Shown here: positions 1 to 7,605 of the stretch, piece after piece
How the letters are laid out: each line of letters begins with the position of its first letter
Numbering within the stretch: position 1 is the first letter of the stretch
DNA from: Sphingosinicellaceae bacterium
Lineage (GTDB): Bacteria > Pseudomonadota > Alphaproteobacteria > Sphingomonadales > Sphingomonadaceae
Reading direction: 5' to 3'
Assembly (NCBI GenBank): GCA_019285715.1
Contig: CP079108.1
Location: forward strand, 3,177,001-3,241,000
Length of the DNA: 64,000 nucleotides
Position numbers and translations under genes: made by a program
Notes under the pieces: model-generated
Seen by the model: the letters and a program-made list of their open reading frames with translations, nothing else
What the model was told of the DNA's origin: nothing
Databases searched by the model: none

Positions 1-415
1 CCGCCGACCAGCGCCCGATGCCCTTGACCGCGACCAACGCCGCGATCGCGTCCTCGTCGTCCTCGGGCAGCGCCGCGAAGTCGAGCGCGCCGGTGGCGAC
101 CAGCCCGGCCAGGCTGCGGATGTAGCTCGCCTTCTGGCGTGATAGCCCCGCGGTGCGGAGGTACTCGTCCGACATGGTCGCGATGCGCGGGAAATCGCCG
201 GTGTCGCCGACGAGGGCCTCGAACTTGTTCCAGACCGCGGCTGCCGAGGCCACCGATACCTGCTGGCCGACGATAGCGCGCATCATCGTTGTCGCACCGC
301 GCTGGTTGATCCGCGGCTCCGGGTAGCCGAGCCGCACGAGGGCGGCCGCAAACAGCGGGTTCTGGTCGGCGACGTAGTCGATGCCGCGCCTGAGCGCGTC
401 GGCGCTGAGGCCCAT
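1..415 (-). CDS. DNA-3-methyladenine glycosylase II family protein (AlkA type), partial
   Basis: A base-excision repair glycosylase of the HhH-GPD superfamily, which removes alkylated bases from DNA. Only the first 138 codons are visible; the 3' end runs off the left edge. The ATG start gives MGLSADALRRGI, followed by the family's MMRAIVGQQVS segment at about residues 45-55, LSRQKASYIRSLA near 95, and the helix-hairpin-helix glycine motif VKGIGRWSA at the edge. The catalytic aspartate normally lies after this hairpin, so it falls outside the window and could not be checked. The gene is divergent from the ferredoxin gene, with 78 bp between the starts. Assignment to the superfamily is firm; the exact substrate range is not. 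Confidence 0.88.
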   Translation of the reverse strand, partial: MGLSADALRRGIDYVADQNPLFAAALVRLGYPEPRINQRGATTMMRAIVGQQVSVASAAAVWNKFEALVGDTGDFPRIATMSDEYLRTAGLSRQKASYIRSLAGLVATGALDFAALPEDDEDAIAALVAVKGIGRWSA

Positions 416-493
416 GTTGATTACCCGTTTGCCGAATGTGATGACGCCGCTAATAGGCTCGCAACCTGATTTGCGCCACTAGCCGGAGCGACC

Positions 494-811
494 ATGCCCA
501 GACTTCTCGTCACCGATCGTGCCGGCAACACTACCGAGGTCGACGGCGACGCCGGGCTGTCGGTCATGGAGGTCATTCGCGACAACGGCTTCGACGAACT
601 GCTGGCGCTGTGCGGCGGCAGCTGCAGCTGCGCGACTTGCCACGTCCACGTCGCGCCCGAGTGGATGGAAGCCGTCGGCCAGCCCAGCGGCGACGAGGAC
701 GATCTCCTCGACAGCAGCGACAACCGCACCGCCAACTCGCGCCTGTCGTGCCAGATCCCGTTCACCGCGGCGCTCGACGGCCTCGCGGTCCAGATCGCGC
801 CGGAGGACTGA
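494..811 (+). CDS. [2Fe-2S] ferredoxin, adrenodoxin/ISC type
   Basis: A small soluble electron carrier of 105 residues, the usual size. The four cluster ligands follow the adrenodoxin spacing C-x5-C-x2-C-x36-C: Cys40, Cys46, Cys49 and Cys86 (segments [10 protein letters not shown] and RLSCQ). An extra Cys44 lies inside the loop. Ferredoxins of this class feed electrons to cytochromes P450 or to Fe-S assembly; no P450 or isc gene is next to it here. A GGAG ribosome-binding site sits 6 nt before the ATG. An adrenodoxin-reductase-type flavoprotein at 46251-47561 is a plausible redox partner, which is inference only. A histidine-kinase gene follows 34 bp downstream. Confidence 0.93.
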   Translation: MPRLLVTDRAGNTTEVDGDAGLSVMEVIRDNGFDELLALCGGSCSCATCHVHVAPEWMEAVGQPSGDEDDLLDSSDNRTANSRLSCQIPFTAALDGLAVQIAPED

Positions 812-845
812 CGCTTTCGCGCTCGGGGTGCTACACCCTCCCGCA

Positions 846-2066
846 ATGCCGCTCGCGAGCCTCCGCAACCAGACGTTCTTCCACGACAAGAACCGTGCCT
901 TCTGGCTGCTGCAGGGCGGCGGTTGGGGGGCTTACCTGCTGCTGCGTGGGCTGGGCGGACTGGCCAATGCGATGGGGCTGGCGTTCGTCCTGCCGACGCT
1001 GATCGTCACCGCCACCGGCTTCTCGCTGACCCTGTTGATGGCGGCCGCCTATCGCCGCGTCATCCGCATGAAGCCGGTGTTCGTGTGGACGGTGACATTG
1101 ATCATCGTCGCCGTCGCGTCGGGGCTGTTCTCGGTGCTCGAGGTCTGGGCGCACGCGACCTTCTACGAGCCCGGGTGGCAACCGCGCGGGGTCGAGTTCC
1201 TTGGTGCCATCCTGCTCGACTTCTCGGTGCTCGGGGCGTGGACCGGCCTGTACTACGGCATCAATTATTACCTGCTGCTCGCGGCGCAATCGGAGCGCAT
1301 GCTCAAGGTCGCGGCGCAGGCCAATTCAGCGCAGCTCGAGATGCTGCGCTACCAGCTCAACCCGCATTTCCTATTCAACACGCTCAACTCGATCTCGACC
1401 CTGGTGCTGCTCAAGCAAACCGAGAAGGCCAACGCGATGCTGTCGCGGCTGAGCTCGTTCCTGCGCTACAGCCTGGTCGGCGGCCTCGAGGGCATGACCA
1501 CCGTCGCGCAGGAAGCAGAGGCGCTGAAATTATACCTCGACATCGAGCGCACGCGCTTCGAGGACCGGCTGCGCACCCGCTTCGACATCGCGCCCGCGGC
1601 GATCGAGGCCCGGATGCCGTCGCTGCTGCTCCAGCCGCTGGTCGAGAACGCCGTCAAATACGCCGTTACCCCGCAGGAGGAAGGCGCCGACATCCACGTC
1701 GACGCGCGCCTGATGGGCGACCGGCTGATGATCACCATCGCCGATACCGGGCCGGGATTACCGCCCGGGGGGTTGCACGGCGAGCTGCCAGCCTCCACCT
1801 CAGGAAGTGGTGTCGGCCTCGCCAACATCCGCGACCGTCTGGTCCAGGCCTACGGCGAGGACCATCGTTTCGAACTCGAGACGAACGAGCCACACGGCTT
1901 GATCGTTTTGATCGACATACCGTATCAGGCCTTCGAAGGCCGAGGCACTGACTTCCGCGGCGGCAACGCGGATAGCCGGGCCGAACTGCGGTCGGTCGAA
2001 CAACGTCTGGCCGAACCACGTCAGGGGGCGCAACAACTCGCAACGCCGAGGGAAATCGCGCAATGA
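846..2066 (+). CDS. LytS/YehU-type sensor histidine kinase
   Basis: An inner-membrane sensor kinase of the His_kinase (PF06580) family, 406 residues. Four hydrophobic segments span about residues 20-145, with no recognisable extracellular sensor domain. The phosphoacceptor box NPHFLFNTLN follows, with His174, then the N-box LLQPLVENAVKYA near 265-278 and the ATP-lid motif DTGPGLP. About 40 residues after the kinase domain are rich in Arg, Glu and Gln and have no clear function. The gene overlaps the downstream LytTR response regulator by 4 bp (ATGA), so the two are surely a pair. The ATG at 846 was chosen because it immediately precedes the first membrane segment; the frame is open further upstream but there it overlaps the ferredoxin gene. 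The signal is unknown. Confidence 0.93.
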   Translation: MPLASLRNQTFFHDKNRAFWLLQGGGWGAYLLLRGLGGLANAMGLAFVLPTLIVTATGFSLTLLMAAAYRRVIRMKPVFVWTVTLIIVAVASGLFSVLEVWAHATFYEPGWQPRGVEFLGAILLDFSVLGAWTGLYYGINYYLLLAAQSERMLKVAAQANSAQLEMLRYQLNPHFLFNTLNSISTLVLLKQTEKANAMLSRLSSFLRYSLVGGLEGMTTVAQEAEALKLYLDIERTRFEDRLRTRFDIAPAAIEARMPSLLLQPLVENAVKYAVTPQEEGADIHVDARLMGDRLMITIADTGPGLPPGGLHGELPASTSGSGVGLANIRDRLVQAYGEDHRFELETNEPHGLIVLIDIPYQAFEGRGTDFRGGNADSRAELRSVEQRLAEPRQGAQQLATPREIAQ

Positions 2067-2863
2067 CCATCCGGACCATTCTGGTCGACGACGAACCACT
2101 GGCCGTCCAGGGCCTCGAACTCAGGCTGCAGGCCTTCGACGACGTCGAGATCGTCGAGCGCTGCGCCAACGGTCGCGAAGCGATTCGCGCCATCAAGACG
2201 CTGAAGCCCGACCTGGTCTTCCTCGACATCCAGATGCCGGGCTTCGACGGTTTCTCCGTCGTCAGCGGCCTCGCGGACATCGAGCCGCCGCTGTTCGTCT
2301 TCGTCACCGCCTACATGAAGCACGCGATCAAGGCGTTCGAGGCGCAGGCGGTCGACTATTTGATGAAGCCCGTCGAGGAGGAGCGCCTCGCCGCAACCAT
2401 CGAGCGCGTCCGGCAGCGCCTCGCCGAGAAGCGCAGCAGCGAGGACACCACCCGACTGCGCGGCATCCTCGAGGAGGTCGCACCGGACTCGATTCCCGAG
2501 GACATGGCGACCGGCGAGGAGCCTGCCAGCAACCGCTTCGAGAAGGTCATCAACATCAAGGACCGCGGCCAGATCTTCCGGGTGGAGGTGGGTGACATCG
2601 AGCGCATCGACGCGGCCGGCGACTACATGTGCATCTACACCGCGGACCAGACGCTGATCCTGCGCGAGACCATGAAGGATCTCGAGAAGCGCCTCGACCC
2701 GCGCAAGTTCCAGCGCATCCACCGCTCGACGATCGTCAATCTCGACAACGTCAAGTCGGTCAAGCCGCACACCAACGGCGAGTGTTTCCTGGTGTTGGGT
2801 TCAAGCACCCAGGTCAAGGTCAGCCGCAGCTACCGCGACGTGGTGGCGCGCTTTCTCTGGTAA
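2063..2863 (+). CDS. LytTR-family response regulator
   Basis: Cytoplasmic DNA-binding partner of the preceding kinase, 266 residues. The N-terminal receiver (1-120) has the acidic pair Asp9/Asp10, phosphoacceptor Asp55 in VFLDIQMPG, and the conserved Lys in YLMKPV. A linker of about 50 residues leads to a LytTR domain at roughly 168-262, recognisable by the family pattern IERIDAAGDY...HRSTIVNLDNV. Its start overlaps the kinase stop by 4 bp, indicating translational coupling. LytTR regulators generally bind direct repeats upstream of their targets; none was identified by eye. The next gene downstream, a PEP-CTERM protein, has its own sigma-54 promoter and is not obviously a target, because LytTR proteins are not sigma-54 activators. 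Confidence 0.94.
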   Translation: MTIRTILVDDEPLAVQGLELRLQAFDDVEIVERCANGREAIRAIKTLKPDLVFLDIQMPGFDGFSVVSGLADIEPPLFVFVTAYMKHAIKAFEAQAVDYLMKPVEEERLAATIERVRQRLAEKRSSEDTTRLRGILEEVAPDSIPEDMATGEEPASNRFEKVINIKDRGQIFRVEVGDIERIDAAGDYMCIYTADQTLILRETMKDLEKRLDPRKFQRIHRSTIVNLDNVKSVKPHTNGECFLVLGSSTQVKVSRSYRDVVARFLW

Positions 2864-2882
2864 TTTCGCGTTAATCATTATT

Positions 2883-2898
2883 GTAAGGCCTGCCTTAC
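2883..2898. promoter_or_regulatory. 16-bp palindrome upstream of PEP-CTERM gene (distal)
   Basis: GTAAGGC-CT-GCCTTAC, a perfect inverted repeat with 7-bp arms, 20 bp after the regulator stop. Its centre is about 86 bp upstream of the start predicted for the sigma-54 promoter at 2951. It could be an activator binding site. As a terminator it would be poor, because no T-run follows. Confidence 0.5.
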
Positions 2899-2923
2899 AC
2901 TTATTGCCCAACCGATAAGCATG

Positions 2924-2939
2924 GTTACGGATTCGTAAC
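2924..2939. promoter_or_regulatory. 16-bp palindrome upstream of PEP-CTERM gene (proximal)
   Basis: GTTACG-GATT-CGTAAC, inverted repeat with 6-bp arms. Its centre lies 41 bp (about four helical turns) from the centre of the palindrome at 2883-2898 and about 45 bp upstream of the predicted transcription start. The regular spacing on one face of the helix suggests paired activator sites. The activator is not known. Confidence 0.45.
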
Positions 2940-2950
2940 GACTTAGAGGT

Positions 2951-2966
2951 TGGCACAGGCCTTGCA
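2951..2966 (+). promoter_or_regulatory. sigma-54 (RpoN) promoter for the PEP-CTERM gene
   Basis: TGGCAC-AGGCC-TTGCA matches the -24/-12 consensus TGGCAC-N5-TTGCA at every defined position, with the obligatory GG and GC exactly 10 nt apart. The start of transcription should be near 2977, leaving a leader of about 19 nt that holds the GGGAG ribosome-binding site (2984-2988). PEP-CTERM genes are known in several proteobacteria to be under RpoN control with the activator PrsR. Confidence 0.8.
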
Positions 2967-2995
2967 TCGCTCCCTGCAACTAGAGGGAGACTAAT

Positions 2996-3652
2996 ATGCG
3001 CCTGCTCGCTGCCACCGCCACCGCCCTGCTGATCGCGACTTCGGCCGGTGCTGTTACCGTCATCAACGGCAGTTTCGAAGACGGGGTGGCACCGGGCTCC
3101 TACACGACGCTTGCAACCGGCGACACGACCTCGCTGCCCGGCTGGGAGGTGCTCTCGGTCGGGGTCGACTATATCGGCAGCTACTGGGTCGCCTCGGCCG
3201 GCAGCCGCAGCATCGATCTTTCAGCGATAAGCTCCGGCGGCGTCAAGCAGTCGATCAGCGGCTTCACGGCCGGCGCGACCTATCGGATCACCTTCGACCT
3301 GTCGGCGAACCCGGACGGGGCCAGCCGGCCGAAGCGGGCGCTCGTCTCGGCGACCGGCGGCGTCTCGCAGGAGTTCGTCTACGCCAACACGCTAAACACC
3401 AAGTCAGACATGATGTACGAAACCTTTACTTACGATTTCGTCGCCAGCGGCACCATGCAGGACATCCAGTTCCGCAGCGAAGAGAACAATGCCTACGGCA
3501 CCGTCCTCGACAATGTCTCGATCGCCGAAGTGACGCTCGAAACGTCGGGCGTGGTTCCGGAGCCCGCGACCTGGGGCCTCATGCTCGGTGGCTTCATGAT
3601 GGTGGGTGTCGCCGCTCGCCGCCGCGGCCGGATACGCTCGATCGCGGCCTGA
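2996..3652 (+). CDS. PEP-CTERM sorting domain protein, choice-of-anchor C family
   Basis: An exported surface or matrix protein, 218 residues. A signal peptide (1-19, MRLLAATATALL, cleaved near SAGA-VTVI) is followed by a choice-of-anchor C / DUF642-like beta domain with the family signature INGSFEDG near 23-30 and GVDYIGSYW near 58-66. The C-terminus is a textbook PEP-CTERM tail: VVPEPATWGLM, a hydrophobic stretch, then ARRRGRIR. Such tails are recognised by an exosortase (EpsH), which removes them during export; no exosortase gene lies in the window. Expression probably depends on RpoN, given the consensus promoter upstream. A strong hairpin terminator follows, so this is a single-gene unit. 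The function of the mature domain is unknown; carbohydrate binding is possible. Confidence 0.93.
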   Translation: MRLLAATATALLIATSAGAVTVINGSFEDGVAPGSYTTLATGDTTSLPGWEVLSVGVDYIGSYWVASAGSRSIDLSAISSGGVKQSISGFTAGATYRITFDLSANPDGASRPKRALVSATGGVSQEFVYANTLNTKSDMMYETFTYDFVASGTMQDIQFRSEENNAYGTVLDNVSIAEVTLETSGVVPEPATWGLMLGGFMMVGVAARRRGRIRSIAA

Positions 3653-3677
3653 GCCTTTTCGACACGCCACGACATCA

Positions 3678-3703
3678 CGGCCCGGGGGCAACCCCGGGCC
3701 GTT
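3678..3703 (+). terminator. Rho-independent terminator after PEP-CTERM gene
   Basis: Perfect 10-bp GC stem CGGCCCGGGG / CCCCGGGCCG closed by a GCAA tetraloop. Only two T residues follow, so termination efficiency is uncertain, but position and stability fit. Confidence 0.7.
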
Positions 3704-3907
3704 CTCGTCGTCGGGCACCGCTCGGCAAAGAGTCACTTGGCCACCTTGATCGGTGGTTCCGGAGCGCACCGGCAGGCTGAACGGCGGCTGACGATCCGCC
3801 TCAGAAATCGTTCACGGCCCACATGCGAATTACCGCGACGGGGCCACCGCGACCGGGGGCATCCAAGTGGTGAGTTGCGTTGCGTACCAATTCCGAGGGA
3901 GATCGAA

Positions 3908-4516
3908 ATGCGAAGTTTCATACTGGCGACTGTTGCACTGGCATCGCTGGCCGTACCGCTCGCGGCGCAGGCCCAGGACGAGATCCACCGGGATCGCCAC
4001 GAGGTGCGCCAGCAGGTGCGTGAACTCGACGCCGCCAAGCGCAGTGGCGACCCGCGCGCGATCCGGCAGGAGCAGCGCGACGTCAACGGCGCGCGCCGCG
4101 AGATGCGCTCCGACCTGCGCGACCGTCGCGACGACCGGGGTGGCGACCGCTACGCCGGGCGCGACGACCGGCGCGATTACCGCCGTGACGACCGGCGTGA
4201 CGACCGACGCGGCGACGAGTGGCGCGACAACCGTGGCGGCGACTGGCGCGACCATCGCGGCGGCTGGGACGGCGAGCGCCGCTACAACGCCGGGCGCTAC
4301 GAGTATCCGCGCGGCTATGGCTACCGTGCCTGGGGAGTCGGCGGCTTCCTGCCCCGCTCGTACTGGGGTGAGCGCTACTGGGTCGCGCGGCCAGTCGCCT
4401 ACGGCCTGCCCTACGCCGGCCCCGGCACACGCTGGATCCGCGTCGGACCCGACGCCCTGCTGATCCGCAACTTCAACGGCTCGGTCATCCGCGTCGCGCG
4501 CGGCATCTTCTACTAA
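3908..4516 (+). CDS. RcnB family envelope protein
   Basis: A periplasmic protein of 202 residues related to RcnB, which in E. coli affects nickel and cobalt homeostasis; the role of the many sphingomonad homologues is not established. A signal peptide (1-22, ending LAAQAQ) leads to a charged helical segment (about 25-60, RDRHEVRQQVRELDAAKR). Next is a low-complexity Arg/Asp/Gly tract (about 65-125) built from imperfect DDRR and RGGDWRD units. The C-terminal RcnB domain (about 145-202) has the typical GYRAWGVGGFLPRSYW and WIRVGPDALLI pattern. The ATG at 3908 was chosen because it opens the signal peptide and follows GAGGGAG; the frame is open upstream of it. It stands alone between the terminator and convergent ubiG. 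Confidence 0.85.
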   Translation: MRSFILATVALASLAVPLAAQAQDEIHRDRHEVRQQVRELDAAKRSGDPRAIRQEQRDVNGARREMRSDLRDRRDDRGGDRYAGRDDRRDYRRDDRRDDRRGDEWRDNRGGDWRDHRGGWDGERRYNAGRYEYPRGYGYRAWGVGGFLPRSYWGERYWVARPVAYGLPYAGPGTRWIRVGPDALLIRNFNGSVIRVARGIFY

Positions 4517-4538
4517 GCGGCGCCGGGACGGCGGCGAC

Positions 4539-5270
4539 CTAGACGGGGACCGCCGTCCCGAAATAGTTGACCGACACATCGCGGCCGAGGACGAACCCCG
4601 TCCCCGGCCGCCATGTCAGGCCCTGCGTATCGGTGACGTTCAGTCCGGCCGCCGCGAGTTCTGCCGTAATCTCCTCCGGCATCACGAACTTCGACCAGTC
4701 GTGGGCCCCGCGCGGAATCGTCTTCAGCACCCGCTCCGCCCCAACGATCAGCGTCGCGTACGACAGCGGCGTCCGGTTCGGAGTCGAGAACACCAGCACC
4801 CCGTCGTCCGCCAGCAGCGTCCGCAGCGCCGCGAAAAAGGCCGTGCGATCGGCGACATGCTCGATGACCTCGAGGCAAGTGATCAGGTCGTAGCGGCCCC
4901 CGGTCTTCGCCAGTGCTTCCACCGACACGCTGCGATAATCGATCCCCAGCCCGACACCGTGCGCCTGCGCCGCGGTGATATTCTCCGCCGCCGCGTCGAT
5001 GCCGGTGACCGCCGCGCCCATCCGCGCCAGCGGCTCCGTGACCAGCCCTGCCCCGCAGCCGACATCGAGCGCGCGTCTGCCTGCCAGCACCGTCCGGGCC
5101 CGCGGATCGAGGCCCCAGTGCGCCAGGCAGGCATCGCGGATGTAGGCCAGCCGCACCGGATTGATCCGGTGCAGCATCGCCGAGCTGCCGTTCGGGTCCC
5201 ACCAGTCCGCCGCGAGCGCCCCGAAGAACGCCGCTTCCTGGGCATTGATAGTTGAAGTTGCAGGCGTCAC
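4539..5270 (-). CDS. ubiG: ubiquinone biosynthesis O-methyltransferase UbiG
   Basis: SAM-dependent methyltransferase that carries out both O-methylations of ubiquinone synthesis. It has 243 residues, the usual size. The family N-terminus is visible (EAAFFGALAADWWDPNGSS and LHRINPVRLAYI). It is followed by the SAM-binding loop ALDVGCGAGLVTEPLARMG near 67-85, the motif DLITCLEVIEHV, and the C-terminal NYFGTAVPV. The start is GTG at 5270: the family N-terminus begins there, and the only upstream ATGs would run into the lysC leader. It is divergent from lysC across 94 bp that must hold both promoters, and its 3' end faces the RcnB-like gene. Confidence 0.96.
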   Translation of the reverse strand: MTPATSTINAQEAAFFGALAADWWDPNGSSAMLHRINPVRLAYIRDACLAHWGLDPRARTVLAGRRALDVGCGAGLVTEPLARMGAAVTGIDAAAENITAAQAHGVGLGIDYRSVSVEALAKTGGRYDLITCLEVIEHVADRTAFFAALRTLLADDGVLVFSTPNRTPLSYATLIVGAERVLKTIPRGAHDWSKFVMPEEITAELAAAGLNVTDTQGLTWRPGTGFVLGRDVSVNYFGTAVPV

Positions 5271-5364
5271 AGGCGGCTCACCTTGCTTTGGCCCCCTCGT
5301 GTTTCTATCACGCAGACAATTCAGGCAAGGCGCGCGACGCCGCACAAAGGACCTCCCCGCCGCC

Positions 5365-6588
5365 ATGGCCCGTATCGTCATGAAGTTCGGCGGCACCTCG
5401 ATGGCCGGTATCGAGCGCATCCGCAGCGTCGCCGCACGCGTCAAGGCCCAGGTCGAGCTCGGCGACGAGGTCGCGGTGGTGGTCTCGGCGATGGCCGGCG
5501 AGACCGACCGGCTGGTCGGCTTCTGCCGCGAGGCGTCACCGCTCGCCGACCCGCGCGAGTACGACGTCGTCGTCGCCAGCGGCGAGCAGGTCACTGCCGG
5601 GCTGCTGGCGATCGCGCTGCAATCGCTCGGCCTCAGGGCGCGGTCGTGGCTCGGCTGGCAGCTGCCGGTGCGGACCAGCGACGCCCACGGCTCGGCGCGC
5701 ATCCAGTCGATCGACACCGTCGCCTGCCTCGCGGCAATGGCGTCCGGCGAGGTCGCGGTAATGCCGGGCTTTCAGGGCGTCGACGACCACAGCCGCGTGG
5801 CTACGCTCGGCCGCGGCGGCTCCGACACGTCCGCGGTGGCGCTTGCGGCCGCGCTGAAGGCCGACCGCTGCGACATCTACACGGACGTCGATGGGGTCTA
5901 TACCACCGACCCGAGGATCGTGCCGCGAGCCCGCAAGCTCGAGCGCATTACCTACGAGGAGATGCTCGAACTCGCGTCGGTTGGGGCGAAAGTCCTCCAG
6001 ACGCGTTCGGTCGAGCTGGCGATGAAGGAAAAAGTCCGGGTCCGGGTATTGTCGAGTTTCGGCGACGGACCGGGGACGCTGGTCGTTGGGGAAGATGAGA
6101 TCGTGGAACAGGAACTGATCGCCGGCGTCGCCTACAACCGCAACGAGGCCAAGGTCACGGTCATCGGCGTGCCCGACCGGCCCGGCGTCGTCGCGGCGAT
6201 CTTCGGGCCGCTCGCCGAGGCCAGCGTCAACGTCGACATGATCGTCCAGAACATCGCTCATTCGACCGGCCGCACCGACGTCACCTTCACCGTGCCGCGA
6301 ACGGAACTGGTGCTGAGCCTCGACGTGCTGGAGCGGGTCCGTCAGGTCATCGGCTACGAGCAGGTGCTGTCCGACGACGCCGTTGCAAAGATTTCGGTCG
6401 TCGGTGTCGGCATGCGCAGCCACGCCGGTGTCGCGGTGACGATGTTCAAGGCGCTCGCCGACCGCGGCATCAACATCCAGGCGATCACCACGTCCGAGAT
6501 CAAGGTCAGCGTGCTGATCGCGGAGGAGTACACCGAGCTTGCGGTTCGGGTGCTGCACACCGCCTACGGGCTGGATGCGGCCGCGTGA
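5365..6588 (+). CDS. lysC: aspartate kinase
   Basis: Phosphorylates aspartate, the first step towards lysine, threonine, methionine and diaminopimelate. The protein has 407 residues. The amino-acid-kinase domain covers about 1-260, with KFGGTSM at residues 7-13, the substrate loop [14 protein letters not shown] near 150-163, and [11 protein letters not shown]. Two ACT domains (about 265-335 and 345-407) are expected to bind the feedback inhibitor. The ATG at 5365 opens the family start [10 protein letters not shown] and follows AAGGA. It is first in an operon: its stop overlaps the GTG start of the nitronate monooxygenase gene by 4 bp. No lysine riboswitch was seen upstream. Confidence 0.97.
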   Translation: MARIVMKFGGTSMAGIERIRSVAARVKAQVELGDEVAVVVSAMAGETDRLVGFCREASPLADPREYDVVVASGEQVTAGLLAIALQSLGLRARSWLGWQLPVRTSDAHGSARIQSIDTVACLAAMASGEVAVMPGFQGVDDHSRVATLGRGGSDTSAVALAAALKADRCDIYTDVDGVYTTDPRIVPRARKLERITYEEMLELASVGAKVLQTRSVELAMKEKVRVRVLSSFGDGPGTLVVGEDEIVEQELIAGVAYNRNEAKVTVIGVPDRPGVVAAIFGPLAEASVNVDMIVQNIAHSTGRTDVTFTVPRTELVLSLDVLERVRQVIGYEQVLSDDAVAKISVVGVGMRSHAGVAVTMFKALADRGINIQAITTSEIKVSVLIAEEYTELAVRVLHTAYGLDAAA

Positions 6589-7604
6589 CCCGCTTCGACC
6601 AGCTCTCGGCCCGCGGCACCGCCTTCCTCGGCTCGCGCTACGCCGTCATGGCGGGCGCGATGACCTGGGTGTCGGAGCGCAATCTCGTCTCCGCGATCAG
6701 CAATGCCGGCGGCTTCGGCGTGATCGCCTGCGGGTCGATGACACCCGACCTGCTCGACACCGAGATCGCCGCGACCAAGTCGCTGACCGACAAGCCGTTC
6801 GGCGTGAACCTCATCACCCTTCACCCGTCGATGAGCGATCTCATCGACGTCTGCGCCAAGCACAAGGTCGGCCACGTCGTGCTGGCCGGCGGCCTGCCGC
6901 CTGGCGGCGCAATCGAGCGGATCAAGGCGAGCGGCGCAAAATTGATGTGCTTCGCCCCGGCGCTGGCGCTCGCCAAGAAATTGGTGCGCTCGGGCGTCGA
7001 TGCTCTGGTCATCGAGGGCTCCGAGGCTGGCGGCCACATCGGCCCGGTCAGCACCTCGGTGCTGGCGCAGGAGATGCTGCCCGTCGTGCGTGATGTGCCG
7101 ATCTTCGTCGCGGGCGGCATCGGGCGCGGCGAGGCGATCGCGGCCTACCTCGAGATGGGCGCCGCCGGGGTCCAGCTCGGCACGCGTTTCGCCGCCGCCA
7201 CCGAGAGCGTCGCCCACGCCAATTTCAAGCGCGCCTTCGTCCGCGCCTCCGCCCGCGATGCCGTCGCATCGGTCCAGTTCGACGGCCGCCTTCCGGTGAT
7301 CCCGGTGCGCGCCCTCAAGAACGCCGGCAGCGAGGCGTTCAGCGCCAAGCAGCGCGAGATGGTCGGCCACCTCGACAGCGGCGCAGTCGAACTCGCCGAG
7401 GCCCAGCTCCAGATCGAGCACTACTGGGCTGGAGCCCTGCGCCGTGCCGTCGTCGACGGCGACATCGAGACCGGCAGCCTGATGGCCGGCCAGTCCGTCG
7501 GCATGGTGACCAGCGTGCAGCCGGTGGCCGAGATCATCGCCGAACTCGTCGCCGAAGCCAGCGCCGCGCTCCACCGGCGCTCGCAACCGCTGGCGGCCGC
7601 ATAA
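6585..7604 (+). CDS. nitronate monooxygenase family flavoprotein (NPD)
   Basis: A TIM-barrel FMN enzyme of the 2-nitropropane dioxygenase family, 339 residues, which oxidises alkyl nitronates such as propionate-3-nitronate in characterised members. Visible family signatures are PVMAGAM-type start (YAVMAGAMTWVSERNL), the glycine turn ISNAGGFGVIA, HVVLAGGLPPG, EGSEAGGHIGP with the conserved histidine, and the phosphate-binding VAGGIGRGEAIAAYLEMGAAGVQLG-type region near 170-195. The start is GTG overlapping the lysC stop by 4 bp, and only 1 nt separates its stop from ptsP, so all three genes are translated from one message. Why it sits between an aspartate kinase and a PTS-Ntr enzyme is not clear. 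True substrates of this subgroup are uncertain. Confidence 0.88.
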   Translation: MTRFDQLSARGTAFLGSRYAVMAGAMTWVSERNLVSAISNAGGFGVIACGSMTPDLLDTEIAATKSLTDKPFGVNLITLHPSMSDLIDVCAKHKVGHVVLAGGLPPGGAIERIKASGAKLMCFAPALALAKKLVRSGVDALVIEGSEAGGHIGPVSTSVLAQEMLPVVRDVPIFVAGGIGRGEAIAAYLEMGAAGVQLGTRFAAATESVAHANFKRAFVRASARDAVASVQFDGRLPVIPVRALKNAGSEAFSAKQREMVGHLDSGAVELAEAQLQIEHYWAGALRRAVVDGDIETGSLMAGQSVGMVTSVQPVAEIIAELVAEASAALHRRSQPLAAA

Positions 7605-7605
7605 G

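Noticed and set aside
2883-2898. Rho-independent terminator for the LytTR gene
   Set aside because: The 7-bp stem has only a 2-nt spacer and no T-run; with a second palindrome in phase nearby, an operator is the better reading.
5271-5364. Lysine riboswitch before lysC
   Set aside because: The 94-bp divergent region is too short for the class and shows none of its long helices.
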